A stretch of DNA of 64,000 nt, from NCBI RefSeq assembly GCF_963678635.1, contig NC_087065.1, forward strand, positions 29,574,252-29,638,251, written 5' to 3'. Source of the stretch: Symsagittifera roscoffensis (lineage: Eukaryota; Xenacoelomorpha; Acoela; Convolutidae). Both the position numbers and the translations under genes were made by a program. The notes beneath the pieces were generated by a model. That model had not been told where the DNA came from and ran no database searches. It was given only the letters and a program-made list of their open reading frames with translations. Below, piece by piece: positions 1-10,249 of this stretch. The stretch's first letter is position 1. Each line of letters begins with the position of its first letter.

Positions 1-789
1 TCTTAGAAATTGTTCCCAATTGGTTGAAGGAAGCTTGTTTTCCATAATTGATTTGTCACTAGAAGCAAAATTTATCACTTTGTACTTTATATTGCGTGTG
101 GTGGGATAATTTTCACAAAAAAAAATCTAATTTTTTTTTCAATTTTTTTTTCATTGAATTTTTCCAAGTTATTACTGCGTCATTGACCGTAAAAGGCAGT
201 CGGAACATTCAGGGTTTCACCCTGATTCGAATAGTCTGGTTGTGACTTTAGTTGATCTGCTGTCTTCTTTTAAAACGATGCCAGATATGAAAATCTATTC
301 AAATTTTTTGATGGACATTGCAATTTTGTGATTTTGTAAAAAAAAAAGTAGGTTTTTTGAGTTTTTCCGTGAATTTTTCTGCATTCGTAATGTAGCTTCA
401 ACATAGTTTTCTGATATTCAAAGTTCTCATACTTTTACACAAAAATGATTTGAATTTAGTATAAAATTAACCATTACCTGGTGGGGCGGAATAGGGGTTT
501 TTGCCAAGGGGTAATTGAATGATTATCTTACGATTTTATTGCGAGTTATCGCCTTTCGCGAGTTTATGTAATTGACAATTTGAACTAGTTGTTTTTTTGT
601 TGAATTGTATGTTTGCGCGAGTTATCATGATATAAGTTTTGTAATCCAAGGTCGCATGGAACGAAAAGTGAAAACAATACACTAACTAAAACCACAATGC
701 AAATATATAAATGCAACAAATTTTAAACTCAAAATAACTATAAGTTTTTTTTTCATTAAGGATTAACTCTAAACCTAGTTGCATTGTCT
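1..789. other. AT-rich non-coding sequence
   Basis: No reading frame worth calling and many A/T runs. The first 200 bases resemble 39.5-39.7 kb (both contain a short stretch around 'cactttgtact' or 'cattttgtact' followed by 'ggcgtgt' or 'tgcgtgt'), so this is probably a diverged copy of a dispersed repeat. I looked here for the second LTR of the minus-strand element to the right and did not find sequence matching 18.5-19.2 kb. Confidence 0.5.
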
Positions 790-2632
790 CTCACTTGTGT
801 TTTCCTCTCACAAAAACAGTACTGATTTTCAATTTCTCTCCTTTGTTACTCCTTCCTTTATTTCTTTCTTTTGGTTTTCGTCGTTTAGAAGTCCAACATC
901 TCTGCTCTTCTACCCTTTGTTTCCAACAAGGTAGAGGGTCTACATTAGTTTCCCTATTTCTGCAGAAGCTGTTGTGGGGGCACAACATTGCATTGCTTTC
1001 TAGATCTTTCTTCAAAATTTCTTCTCCTTCTATCCCGTCACAATCATTCGTTTTCAACGTTTTCTTCACTGCTGTAGTTACTGCATTCTGATGAGTCACA
1101 AAAGCTCATTTGAAAGCTTCTGATCCTATGCCCATCTGATAATAACTGTACACTCTGCTGTTTTTCGACATATGCTTTTTGGCGTACTCGTACATCCATC
1201 AGTCGTCTTTTGGCCCGTATTTTCTTCACTTCCATCGGAATTTTCAAGATTTTGCGCATTGTCTCAAAAAGATCTGAATCTTTTAGACAATCAAGTTCCT
1301 CTAATTGCTCTTTGGTCGGTGCCTCTTGCCGATTGTTAACCATGATCACCCAGCCATCGAATTGCCATCATAACTCCGATTATGACTATTGTTACGGGCT
1401 TTGATGAGTCTGGTAAACCTATGGAGAGCTGCTCTCTATATCAAAACCAGACTACTTCGCCCGGTATACCACCATGTTTGTCGCAAAAAATGGCATGACT
1501 ACTCATCATGTGTCAACATGACGCTCCTCCAATTTAGTTTTCATGACGCTTCCAGTAGTGGCTCCACTTCTATCATCCGTCGGTGGATTTCATCACTCTC
1601 GTTCACTGAATTTTCATTTTTGCTGTGGTTCCTTTCTGCTTGTCTTTCAAAATCAATGAAGTTACCACTAGCAAATCCCATGAGTTTTTTACTAGTACTG
1701 ATTCTAACTCGTCCTTGGAACTACGGTAAACATCTTACAGAGCAATTCGTCAGATTTTTCCGACATTCTCGCAATTCTTACACATTTTGGCACTGAGAAA
1801 GCGCGATCATCTATCGTCCTTGTGCTCTTTACATCCACTGCTATAAAGTGTACTGGATATCGGCTTTTGCACATCGGAGCTCGAAACTACTAGGTATCTA
1901 GCTCCAGACGTCTACAACAAGTTTCACTCTGCCTGATGTTCTTCTCCACTTCTTTTGCTTCTCTCCGTTTTCTGATATGCTTCTGTTCAGTTTGTTATAC
2001 TCCCGGAAGCACTTCTACGTGGAAGGCTGTGACCATCTCATGTTTTTGTTCTAGATTCAAAAGTGACCCTAATGAATCAAACATGTACTCGAAACCTAGT
2101 GCAGTCACTAGATTCCTTTCAGTTCCACCATTACAATTTGTTTCCAATTTTTATTTCATCACTATATTTCCGAACAGTATCTTCAATTGCTTATGGTGTT
2201 TCGGAAGTGTTTTCACGCAGTCATGACCTCCACAGAGATGACCGTCAAGTCCACAGACTTTCGGTTGCTCCTAGAGGCTGTTGTCATCAAGTTGTAGATG
2301 ATGTTGAGATCAAGCAATTTGCTATCTGCAATTATTTCTCTCTGCACATCCTGCGTCGCTCACAAAATCGAATCAGCATTTGGAATCGGGCGTTATGATG
2401 GTTTAAGTAACTCCCCACTGCCATCAGGCTTGTTCTCAGAAACTCATTCGAGAATCCCAATGCAAATTCCACTCTGTTGTCAGATTTCGTTATGGAAGGT
2501 GCAGTCACCTTTTTTTCCAAAATAAATCCCAGCTTCACTCGCGGACTAGCAATCTTTCTTATCATCGATACTCTTGACAACCATAGTATCAGCAACACAG
2601 CTTGCTTGTAATCGAAGTAACAAGACAGGATT
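790..2632 (-). pseudogene. C-terminal debris of the long SGNH-type reading frame
   Basis: Short minus-strand frames continue the decayed coding block from the right. The best pieces are at 1,044-1,349 (about 100 codons, Lys/Glu/Arg-rich, with KIRAKRRLMDVRVRQ) and 791-1,099 (basic C-terminal tail). The block at 2,332-2,700 overlaps the preceding piece in another frame. No domain is recognised. Composition is more GC-rich than the flank at 1-789, and a sharp change to AT-rich DNA near 790 marks the likely end of the coding block. Plus-strand frames here look like shadows. Function is unknown. Confidence 0.4.
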
Positions 2633-3103
2633 TTATGCCATTCCAATAATTCCCGACACATAGAGGTATGACTTCTTTCTGATCGGTCCACAGTATTCAC
2701 TAGACTTCAGCAGTGTCCCCATCGATTCATTCGTCAGCCTATTCTCCTCATTTGAGAATCGTCTGATTTTTTCGATCTTCTTCAGTGGTTCCAATTCCAC
2801 AGGTTCTATCATATTCACTCGCAGTGGTTTGCTTTGGTGAATGTTCAACACCATTTGTAAGAGCAATGCCTTCGCTAGGTCACTGGCTTCTGTCAGCATT
2901 TTTGCACAGGTATGCAGTGCTGGTGCCGGCATTTGTTCCAACATGAATCGAACGAAACAGAGAGTGTCTCTGCGTTTCGCACAGACTACTGCCGCTCCTT
3001 CACAGATCATAAGGTCTCTTAGACTCGTATTGAAGAGCACTTTCTTTTTTTTTGACCTTTTTCTTTCTTCCGTGTCATACTCTCCCATCGTCAGTCGCGT
3101 CAA
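2633..3103 (-). pseudogene. Unrecognised segment of the long decayed minus-strand protein
   Basis: An open stretch of about 156 codons on the minus strand, with a basic N-terminal patch (ERKRSKKKKVLF) followed by a probably helical region (LTEASDLAKALLLQMVLNIH) and a charged C-terminal part. It follows the 272-codon piece at 3,128-3,946 with almost no gap, so it is probably the same ancestral frame broken by a frameshift or stop. I recognise no family. It might instead be an independent short ORF, but the uninterrupted run of minus-strand coding-like pieces argues against that. Confidence 0.4.
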
Positions 3104-3127
3104 AACCTAGCGAATCTGAGTTGCAGC

Positions 3128-3946
3128 TCAATTCTGACTTACGGTATCGCTTTTAGAGCATGTAACTTCGGATTGACGTAGTACCACTGCTCTCCACGGC
3201 AAACTCACCAAATTATCCACCGTTTCTGTGTGCATTTCGGAAGAGATTAACGTCCCAGATGGCTTTTTCTTCATCGGCGTACCCGGTATCATCGTTTCTT
3301 CCAGGTAACATTCCATGGAAACTTTATTCTCCAGAGCGATCAGGTATCCTCTAGCTGAGTTCCTGTATTCCATCATTTCCATGTGTCCACCGGCGGGTTC
3401 GGCCTTCGAGGCGGTGTCCGATACTGTCAATCGGTTGTATTCCACTGTGGTCAGCTGTGCTATGCCGCTTTCTTTTCCGTAATTCATGTATGATGGTTTA
3501 AAATCTTGAATGGTATTTTCACCACGATGGCCGAGTTTTTTCATTTCTAGGGTAGCTCCAGTAAGAGTCCAGTCACTCCTCTTATTCTTATAGTTGGCTG
3601 ATTTTAATCCTGCCATGAAGATAGGTGACACCATCGTTAGATCGGTCATCGTTCTGGATGTGCCAGGCAATCTGTCATCGCCTTGCCCCATATGCATGAC
3701 ATCTTCGACCAGTTTAGCTGAGTTAACAGCTTTCGTTAGAGGTTCAGAATCCACTTTCGTCTTTCTAGTTTCCTTAAAGTCACCTTGTTCCGCAACTACA
3801 TCTTGACGTCGTTGATCTTGCCAATCGCCATCATCGATCGAATGGTTGTTTTTGAGTTCTGGACAGGTATACCACTTCCTCGTTGGTTTCTTGTTGCGTC
3901 GCCTTGATCGGAGAGTTTGCTTAACTTTCATCAGTGGCCGAATCAA
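3128..3946 (-). pseudogene. Longest surviving piece (272 codons) of the decayed minus-strand protein
   Basis: A 272-codon minus-strand open stretch, the longest uninterrupted frame in the left 40 kb. It begins with a basic cluster (KQTLRSRRRNKKPTRKWY) and continues as a hydrophilic, Met- and Thr-rich sequence without transmembrane segments or clear catalytic motifs. It lies between 4,263-5,008 and 2,633-3,103 on the same strand with small gaps, and I read all of these as parts of one ancestral reading frame that begins near 9.4 kb. No family is recognised. The starting Met is simply the first in-frame ATG after a stop and has no special support. Confidence 0.45.
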
Positions 3947-4262
3947 TTAACAATTAGCTCATTATCCCTTCACATTTGTCCAATTTGTCAAAGATTTCCT
4001 TCATCAGTGGTCTGTTGAGACCTGTTTTCAACAGACTGGGTCCCGTAGCACTTTACTACTGTCCAGACTTCCCCATATCACAGCCTGTTCTGTTCTCATG
4101 ATCTCTGTGGTGAACTTCCTGCTCATCGTCTGACAGGGTTCGCAAAATAGCTACTCAGGCTGCGCCTTCTATTCTTTTCCTGCGCGGAGACTCCGTTAAA
4201 ATTTTTTTCTTAGTGGTTTCAGTCTGGCTAAGAGAGCTGCTCTCCGCAAGTTATGGATGCAC

Positions 4263-5601
4263 TCACAAAGGCCGAGGGAGGCTCCAACATGGAAAGTTCA
4301 TCTCCAGCTGGTTCAGTCGTCCCTGCCAGCGTTTCCGTTCCCTCTTCGCCCTCAACCGCGAAAATAAAGTCCAGGCTGCTTGATCGGGGTCCTGCTCCAT
4401 AGGTTTTTTCCGTTGACGGTGTTCTTCCCCCTCGCCGCCTCGCTCTTCATTCTTCTTTGACTCTGAAGGTCCTTGCTCATCGTTCGTTGTTTTGACTTGA
4501 AGCTTCGGCACGACCAGCTTGCCTGCTGACCGGTCTTCATATTCTCCGTGTTTTATCACAAATTCGCCACACCCGAAGGGCGCTAGAGCAGTCCTAATCA
4601 GCAGTGTCCCAGTTATTGTCAGTTCTAGTCTCACGGTCGTTACTATCAGTGCAGCTTCTTGCAAATCTGCTTTGCCTATCATGGCAGTTTTTGCCAGGAA
4701 CAACTTGGCCCATTTTTGCTCGAATCTTGCCGGTTTCGAGGTGCCTGCGTTGCTCAACCTTCTCCTCGTCGACTCATCCACATATGTAAACTGCGTGTAC
4801 TGCAGCACCGCAGCATTTCTGCCTAAGAAGAACGGGTCCATCGACTCAGAGAACTTAGCCATCCTTCTGTTGTTGGTCTCAAGGCTTTCAATATGCGAGT
4901 ATGTACTACGGAGTCTGCTCCGAGCAACAACCTCCGAATTAAGGTGAATTCGGTTATGTTGTCTGTTAGTTTTTTGTAATCGCCCCAATCTTCAGTTTCT
5001 TTTCTCACTTTCTGGTATGAGGCTATTAGACAAGAGTTCTAGTTGTTTCGCCGTTTGTTTTGTCGAAGGGTCTCAAAATCGAGAGCTTTGGGAACACCTC
5101 GATATGCCCTCTGTCCACTTCGCCCATTTGATCACGGAAAGGCTCTTGAAGTTTACTGCTGTCATATCTGGCTCTGCTCTTTTCGCAAATAGTAAATCCT
5201 CGCTCATCGTTTCTCACAGCACATTCTGATCGCACCAATTGAGTGTGCTCCCATCCACTGCTGAAATGAGGTTCAGTTGCAACACCGACTTTCTGTAGGC
5301 TTCCTTTTGTGCGTCAAGGAACGCGAACGTCACTGTTGGACCGTATATTGTCGTCACAAACTCGCTGGTACCTCTGATCAGTGCTAAAGGATCTGTCCTC
5401 ATAGCTAGGCTTAAACTGGTAAGTAGGGGCATGCCCCGCATAACGTCGCACGCCCTCTTCTTTTTCTATCGTCTTGTCTTCTCCGGCTTCGAAGCGATTC
5501 TCGTGAAGCAGGTATTGCATCAAGGTATGTCTTAGATCTTTCATTTCAGTCCAAGAGACCTTAGACCATTTTATGTCGAACTTTTTCACATTTTCCATCA
5601 T
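4263..5601 (-). pseudogene. Central part of the long decayed minus-strand protein
   Basis: Minus-strand pieces in shifting frames cover this stretch: 5,314-5,601 (containing SWTEMKDLRHTLMQYLLHE), 5,214-5,441 (SEFVTTIYGPTVTFAFLDA in another frame), 5,026-5,238, and 4,263-5,008. The last gives a 241-codon stretch ending in a Lys/Glu/Gln-rich low-complexity region followed by SRLRAKRERKRWQGRLNQLE. The rapid switching between frames over a sequence with steady coding character is what many small indels in one ancestral gene would leave. No domain is recognised. The region follows the internal tandem duplication at 5.6-7.0 kb. Confidence 0.45.
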
Positions 5602-6230
5602 CTGCTTGGGGTAGCGGGTTTAAGTTATCAAACAACCCAATTTTCCATGCATGATAGCAATACCAGGCAGGATTCCTACGATAGGTATTCCCCAATCAAA
5701 TTGAGGAATTCCCGTATTAGATAGCGAGAGAGGCCCGGCTAATTTTCGCCAGGGAGGACGCAATTCATCCTGCTACCAACCCTTCCAACATGCTATCCGT
5801 CCTCTTGAATTCTTCTTCTCCTCTCATGTTCTGCGTCCAGAATGCCTGGAGTGTTATCTGGCACTTCCTGTCTTTTAACTCGAATGATCTTTTCCTTAGT
5901 TTTCCGCTAAATTCAATTCTATCACTAGGTAAGCGTGGATCTTCGTGACCATCGTCGGGCCCCGCTCGAAAGTGTCCATGCCCAATGCTGCTATTCGAGG
6001 GGTCAAGCGCAGCCACTTGTTGGCCTCTGGCTTAGTGCGCAAAACCATCGCTTCCAAGTGAGCTCTAGTTTCCTTGGAGTTCTGTCTCTTTTCTCCTTCT
6101 GCTTTTGTCTCCATTCCTCTGAACCACAAGTCATTGGACATCGCCACTATCACTCGATGATCATCGTTGACTCCCGATATCTTCTCCTGTTCCAAAGCGA
6201 TTCTGCTGTAGGAGGTATTGGGTTAGAGTA
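5590..6230 (-). pseudogene. Second copy of an internal protein repeat (decayed)
   Basis: The minus strand encodes a diverged copy of the segment at 6,240-7,000. Matching blocks include DDHRVIVAMSNDLWFRGME, TPRIAALGMDTFERG, KIHAYL, LQAFWTQNMRGEEEF and RTDSMLEGL, in the same order as in the first copy. The copy ends at VKKFDIKWSKVSWTEM, which corresponds to KKKFDMKRSTDS in copy one and then leads into the downstream protein. It has several frameshifts, and part of the hydrophobic segment before the end is lost. Divergence between copies is clear at protein level, so the duplication is either old or was already part of the protein's design. Confidence 0.55.
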
Positions 6231-6239
6231 TGTCTTTGA

Positions 6240-7000
6240 ACTCATACCTTGGTTCAGGAGTCAGTGGATCGTTTCATGTCAAACTTTTTCTTATTATCTC
6301 TCATCTGTTCGTGGTAGCACGTCAGTTTCATCAATCCTCCCAAATTCCGGTGCGTGATTGCGATCAACGTTAGAAGTCCGTCCAGTCGTAGATTCTGCAC
6401 TCCCTCAGTGAGCAGTACCAATGGTCCTTTCACAAAATTCTCTGCTCCGAACGTCACAAATAATGCCAGAATCACCACTATCGATAACTCTGTTACTGCT
6501 TTAAGGAACTCTCTTGTCAGGTATCGAGAGAGTGCTGGGTAGACTTTCGCCATACTGCTCCCAACCCTTCTAGCATGCTGTCGGTCCTGTTGAAGCCTTC
6601 TTCTCCCCTTACCTTCTGCGTCCAGAAAGCTTCAAGGGTCACTTGGCCGATCCTATTCACAAATTCGGCTGATTTTTCTTCTGCATTTTCAGCCAGGTTC
6701 ACCTCTTTCATCAAGTAGGCATGAACCTTCGTGATCATCGCTTGGTCTCGCTCAAAAGCGTCCGATCCCAATGCTGCTATTCGAGGAGTTAATTGCATGC
6801 CGGTTTTGTTGGCAAAAGCATAGCTTTTAAGTGAGCTTTCGTGTCTTTGACGTTCTACCTCTTCGGCTCCTCCTCTTCATCAAACTCCATTCCTCTGAAC
6901 TACAGGTCAATAGACATCCCCACTATCACTTGATGATCATCGTCGATTCTTGGTTTCATCTTGAGCTGTCTGCTGAAATTGGACAGTTCCAATCGCAACA
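6240..7000 (-). pseudogene. First copy of an internal protein repeat (decayed)
   Basis: Minus-strand pieces 6,517-6,798 and 6,254-6,553 carry, in order, TPRIAALGSDAFERDQAM, KVHAYLMKEVNLAENAEEK, GQVTLEAFWTQKVRGEEGF, RTDSMLEGLGAVW, then RYLTREFLKAVTELSI, a hydrophobic stretch (VVILALFVTFGAEN), LTLIAITHRNLGGLMKL and CYHEQMRDNKKKFDMK. Upstream codons (about 6,900-7,000) give DDDHQVIVGMSIDL with stops. It directly follows the second SGNH-like segment and is part of the same long protein. The hydrophobic stretch could be a buried helix rather than a membrane segment. The family is unknown to me. Confidence 0.55.
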
Positions 7001-7043
7001 CTTCATCTAACACCAGCATGTGTGGCGAATGATCTTTGCATCC

Positions 7044-7478
7044 TCAAATAGCGTTTGAGATATGCGACCATACTGCAAATAATTCTGACCGAAGTGGTCT
7101 CAAATTCCTTGCCTCCACTTCGCGATTTGGGGGTGGTTTGATCACATCATATTTCCCTTCTGAGAGTAGTGCTATCATTGCATACACAAGCTTCAGTCCA
7201 TCCGGGAGGTGTGCATATCCCGTTGATAACACGAACACTGGCTTTGGCGTTTTTTTCTGGAATCCTCCTTCCTTTAACACGTTCATGATCTCGCCCATGG
7301 ACTCCAGAATGTCTTTGATGGCTCGCAATACCGCAGCTTCCGCCGTTGCTGGCTCTCTGAGTCGGCTCACGAGACCTCTACTGTGCAGGTGATCATTAAT
7401 GCCGGCAAACACGATTGTTATCGGATTCAATTCAGTTTGTCGTTGAATTTCATTTACATTGATGTGGATTGCATGCAA
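7044..7478 (-). pseudogene. Second SGNH-hydrolase-like segment (GxND motif) of the decayed protein
   Basis: A 144-codon open stretch on the minus strand. After QTELNPITIVFAGINDHLHSRG comes a helical and loop segment ending in PLRSELFAVWSHISNAI. A beta-strand of small hydrophobics (ITIVFA) running straight into G-I-N-D matches block III (GxND) of SGNH/GDSL hydrolases, where the Asn helps form the oxyanion hole. A later hydrophobic strand (PKPVFVLSTGYAHLPDG) fits the next beta-strand of such a fold. I do not see block I (GDS) or a clear block V (DxxH) in this piece, so activity cannot be claimed. Known SGNH domains occur in CR1-type LINE ORF1 proteins; association with a gypsy-like pol is unusual. 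Confidence 0.5.
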
Positions 7479-7641
7479 TCCATATCGGTTCCCGCCAGCA
7501 TTATCAAACTGGGTCGAAACAGTTTTTTAGAGGTTTTCACAAAGTCCGAGATCGAGATAACTAAAATTTTTGCCTTTTTCATCTCTGCTTTGTCGTACGC
7601 AGCAAAGATGGTCTCGTCTCAATTCATCGTTTCGTTCAGCA

Positions 7642-8040
7642 TCACCTTCTCCGGTCACCTGCTTCGGATAAGCTCTTTCCTTCACATGGTGCTCTACTTT
7701 TCAAGAATCTCCCGTTATCCGTATGATCCAATACGTATGACCCCTGTTCTTGCTCGCTCGAGCTCTGCATCACTTGTGGCACGGCTGGGACTTGTCCCAA
7801 GCGTGCCTCCAGATTAGTTAGCACAAAGGTTGAAATCGCCGGCATGTTCGTCAGTTCCTCCGATTTTCAATGCTCCAGTGTCGAATAGTTCAAGCTCCAA
7901 CTCATCTGGTCGTTCCTGGAAAACACGACTCATCCAGTCCTGTCCTTTTACACTGTCGGAATTTATTCCGTCAGTGGTGAATCTGGCTTGATCCAGAGCA
8001 CTCAGCTCATGCTCCAAGTCCATCAGGATCATCCTTCCAG
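7642..8040 (-). pseudogene. Linker with degenerate SGNH block V, decayed protein
   Basis: Minus-strand pieces at 7,814-8,032 and 7,642-7,845. The first contains MILMDLEHELSALDQARFT and then DGINSDSVKGQDWM. In SGNH hydrolases block V is DxxH, and the context (end of an Asp-containing strand, then a loop before a helix) suggests that DGIN here was DGIH, with the catalytic His replaced by Asn. The following part is acidic and Pro/Ser/Gln-rich and looks like a disordered linker towards the second SGNH-like segment. The family assignment rests on this motif plus the block II and III motifs to the right. Confidence 0.4.
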
Positions 8041-8109
8041 CCTTGTGACTGCCAGATTATGCACTATGTTCCACCTCACGACATTTTTATTGGGCCTTCT
8101 ACCCTAGAA

Positions 8110-8740
8110 TCACTGTGTTTTTGCGCTCAATCGCTCAATGGTATGGTGCAGACGGTCAGTGCCGCGCGCTGAAACTTTTGCCACACTGCAGAAAACAAGC
8201 ACACCAGCATTGCTTCCCATTGAGTGTCTTCTAAGTCCGAGCTTCGGGTCACGTTGTTTGTGTCTATTAGAATCATCACGGCCACAATTCTGCCTGGATT
8301 CATCAACTCGACAATTCGATACAGCTGGGCTACTGTGGCCCCTCCGAATGCCATCACTGTAGTGATCCATGAAGTTTTCAATTTCTGCAAAAATTGCAGC
8401 AAGTTAATCGCCGGAATCCAAGTTGATTGATTGAAACAGGCTCGTATGTCCGTATCTGGGACTCCCGTGAAGTGGTTCTTGATCTGATTGTTCTTCTGTA
8501 TGTCAAATAGACGCGAAACTATCTTCATCGGCATCTCCTTTATCTTTCTGTTTAGGCTTTACTGACTTCGTCACTGTAGCTGCTCCTGTATTCTTCATTA
8601 CTTCTGAGGAGAGTTCTACTCTTCCGATATCATTGAAAGTTTCATAGGATGCAGTCACCCCGGAACCTTGCACACTCCTGTTGGATGCGAGTCGGCCAGC
8701 GGCTTCCACCAGCTGCTGCATGGTTTTTTCCATGACTGCG
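8110..8740 (-). pseudogene. First SGNH-hydrolase-like segment of the decayed protein
   Basis: Minus-strand pieces 8,503-8,733 (ending in a Lys/Asp-rich linker) and 8,127-8,534. The latter contains MAFGGATVAQLYRIVELMNP, which fits SGNH block II (a lone Gly after a strand). It continues with VAVMILIDTNNVTRSSD, which fits block III with the usual Gly of GxN replaced (DTNN), then WEAMLVCLFSAVWQKF and a final strand ALTVCTIPLS. Order and spacing match an alpha/beta hydrolase of the SGNH type. Block I was not found: the area before HFTGVPD is the expected place but has no GDS. Likely an inactive relic. Confidence 0.5.
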
Positions 8741-8860
8741 TCACCCAGGGTGTCACTTTGATCCGGGATTGTCGCTCTAACGGACTTGCACTTCTGTTAT
8801 CTGATTTAGTTTGCGAGGCATCAGAAGCTCTATCGGGGACTGCCCGTGATGAGCACTTCA

Positions 8861-9443
8861 TTAAGATAATGGTCGTTCCGTTATCGCTGATCCCAATTGT
8901 TCCGTTCGTTCCTTATACTCCTGCCTCAAGCGTTCTATCTCTCCTTGTTTCTTGTTGCAGTCCTCAAACAGTCTCTTCCACATATCTCTATCTTCCTCAG
9001 TTCTGGCCACGGTTTTTCTCACTCGGTCTATATCGTTTTTTGTTTCGTTCAGCTGCTCCATTGTCTCATTCGTCTGCACTTCTTCTTCCACTCTTTGCCT
9101 CTTGGCAGGCACGGCAGCTTTCAACTGTGAGCTGGACGAGGCAGCCTCGCTACTCATTTCCTGAAGGACAGCTTGATGTCTTCTCCTCAAGCCACGCCTA
9201 GGCCTGGCCGGGAGAGTCAGCTCTCCAGGCTGGTACGTCCTTGTCGTACTCACCTCGGGTTCGTGCACCAAAACATTTCCCGAAAGAGTTCCATTTATCC
9301 ATCGCATAACACGCAGGCTTAGCCATCGCATAACACGCTTGCCGTAAGTCACCATCAGCAAGATTTTCGTGGGGCGGTCCCCACGGTTGCCATGCCATAG
9401 GATGTTCGTCAGAGCAGCCGTCAACATGGAACCTCTGGGTCAT
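8861..9443 (-). pseudogene. N-terminal coiled-coil region of the long decayed protein
   Basis: The minus strand is open for about 190 codons. After a basic patch (ARPRRGLRRRHQAVLQEM), a Ser-rich stretch (SSEAASSSSQLKAA) and a nuclear-localisation-like PAKRQRVEEEV, heptad-like sequence follows (MEQLNETKNDIDRVRKTV, DMWKRLFEDCNKKQGEIE, RLRQEYKERTEQLG). It is the rightmost piece of the block ending at 0.8 kb and probably its N-terminus. A frameshift at about 8,860 separates it from the next piece, which reads VMEKTMQQLVEAAGRLASN. The actual start codon is uncertain because upstream codons are also open for a short distance. Confidence 0.5.
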
Positions 9444-9544
9444 CCCTGGCGTAATCTCTTTGCAGTAGCCTACGATAGAGCTCGTCTATGACTGGCCCTA
9501 CGTATGCCTCGGCGTTGAGTTGATTTCGCAAAAGGTTGAGGTTC

Positions 9545-9883
9545 AAAGATTAAATTGATCAATTAGGTTCTAGATACAAAACCACAACTATCACATCTGT
9601 CAACATTGCTCCAAACTTTTATATAAACCTAATTAAAACAGTCGGATAAGAAGATTTTGTTTTTAAGATATATTAAAAATCAATTCAGTCTAAAATCTTG
9701 TAACCTTGATATAGGAGTGGACAGTCCAAACTTTGGATCAATTCCTCAAAAAATTATTTGAGCATTCGTGGTCACTAACCCCTGCAAACCCAAGATCCTA
9801 TTAACATAACAACGTAACACGTGACACATCCTGTACTCAACCGAAACTCAAGTAATATTTCTTAGGTAGATACACTTCTATGT
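9545..9883. other. AT-rich spacer between the SGNH-type block and the macro domain
   Basis: No coding signal on either strand. AT-rich, unlike the GC-balanced coding debris on both sides. It could be an intron or an untranslated spacer between two minus-strand reading frames. I looked for an LTR end here and found nothing repeated at the other end of the element. Confidence 0.4.
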
Positions 9884-10243
9884 TGGTATCCGAAAAGGCG
9901 CGTTTAGCTCACGAGGATGTAGTCATCCTCGGTTTGCGTCGTACACCGGAAGCGAGAGTTCTTTCACTCCCGTCTCCACCATGAAGTCTCTTGGTCTCGT
10001 CAGGGACAGAATCAAATCTTCAGTGTCCACGTGCTGCTTTTCCGTCGCTCTCGACACCAAGAAGCATAAGTACTTCTCTGGTATCTGCGAAGCCGCCGGT
10101 GGCAAAGCTGCTACACCTCCTATTCCTGGTCTTTGCTTCCACAAAAACTTTTTGTTTTTGTATTCCCTCTTAAAGTCTGCTGCTAACGCTGTTCGAAAAC
10201 TCATTACCGCTGTGATAGCTATCACATACGTCCTATCTGTAAG
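9884..10243 (-). pseudogene. Macro domain (TARG1/OARD1-like), partial
   Basis: An open minus-strand stretch of about 100 codons. In order it shows SFRTALAADFKREYKNK, GGVAALPP, a strand KYLCFLVSRATEK, a helix TEDLILSLTRPRDFMVETGV, and KELSLPVYDANRG. Macro domains of the TARG1/OARD1 type have the same order: (A)xxFKxxF, GEVA, a beta-strand ending in TKK/TR, a helix of about 20 residues, then a strand leading into the ADP-ribose-binding loop. The family's loop usually contains a Gly-rich motif with the catalytic Asp; here it reads PVYDANRG, so hydrolase activity is doubtful. The sequence 'cttacag' before the first codons (minus strand) could be a splice acceptor. A stop follows the loop. Macro domains bind or remove ADP-ribose. 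The assignment is by motif order, not by alignment score. Confidence 0.5.
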
Positions 10244-10249
10244 TATAAA

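Noticed and set aside
1389-2226. Plus-strand frames of 96-135 codons at the left end
   Set aside because: They are complementary to the decayed minus-strand coding block and have Ser/Phe/Leu-rich shadow composition.
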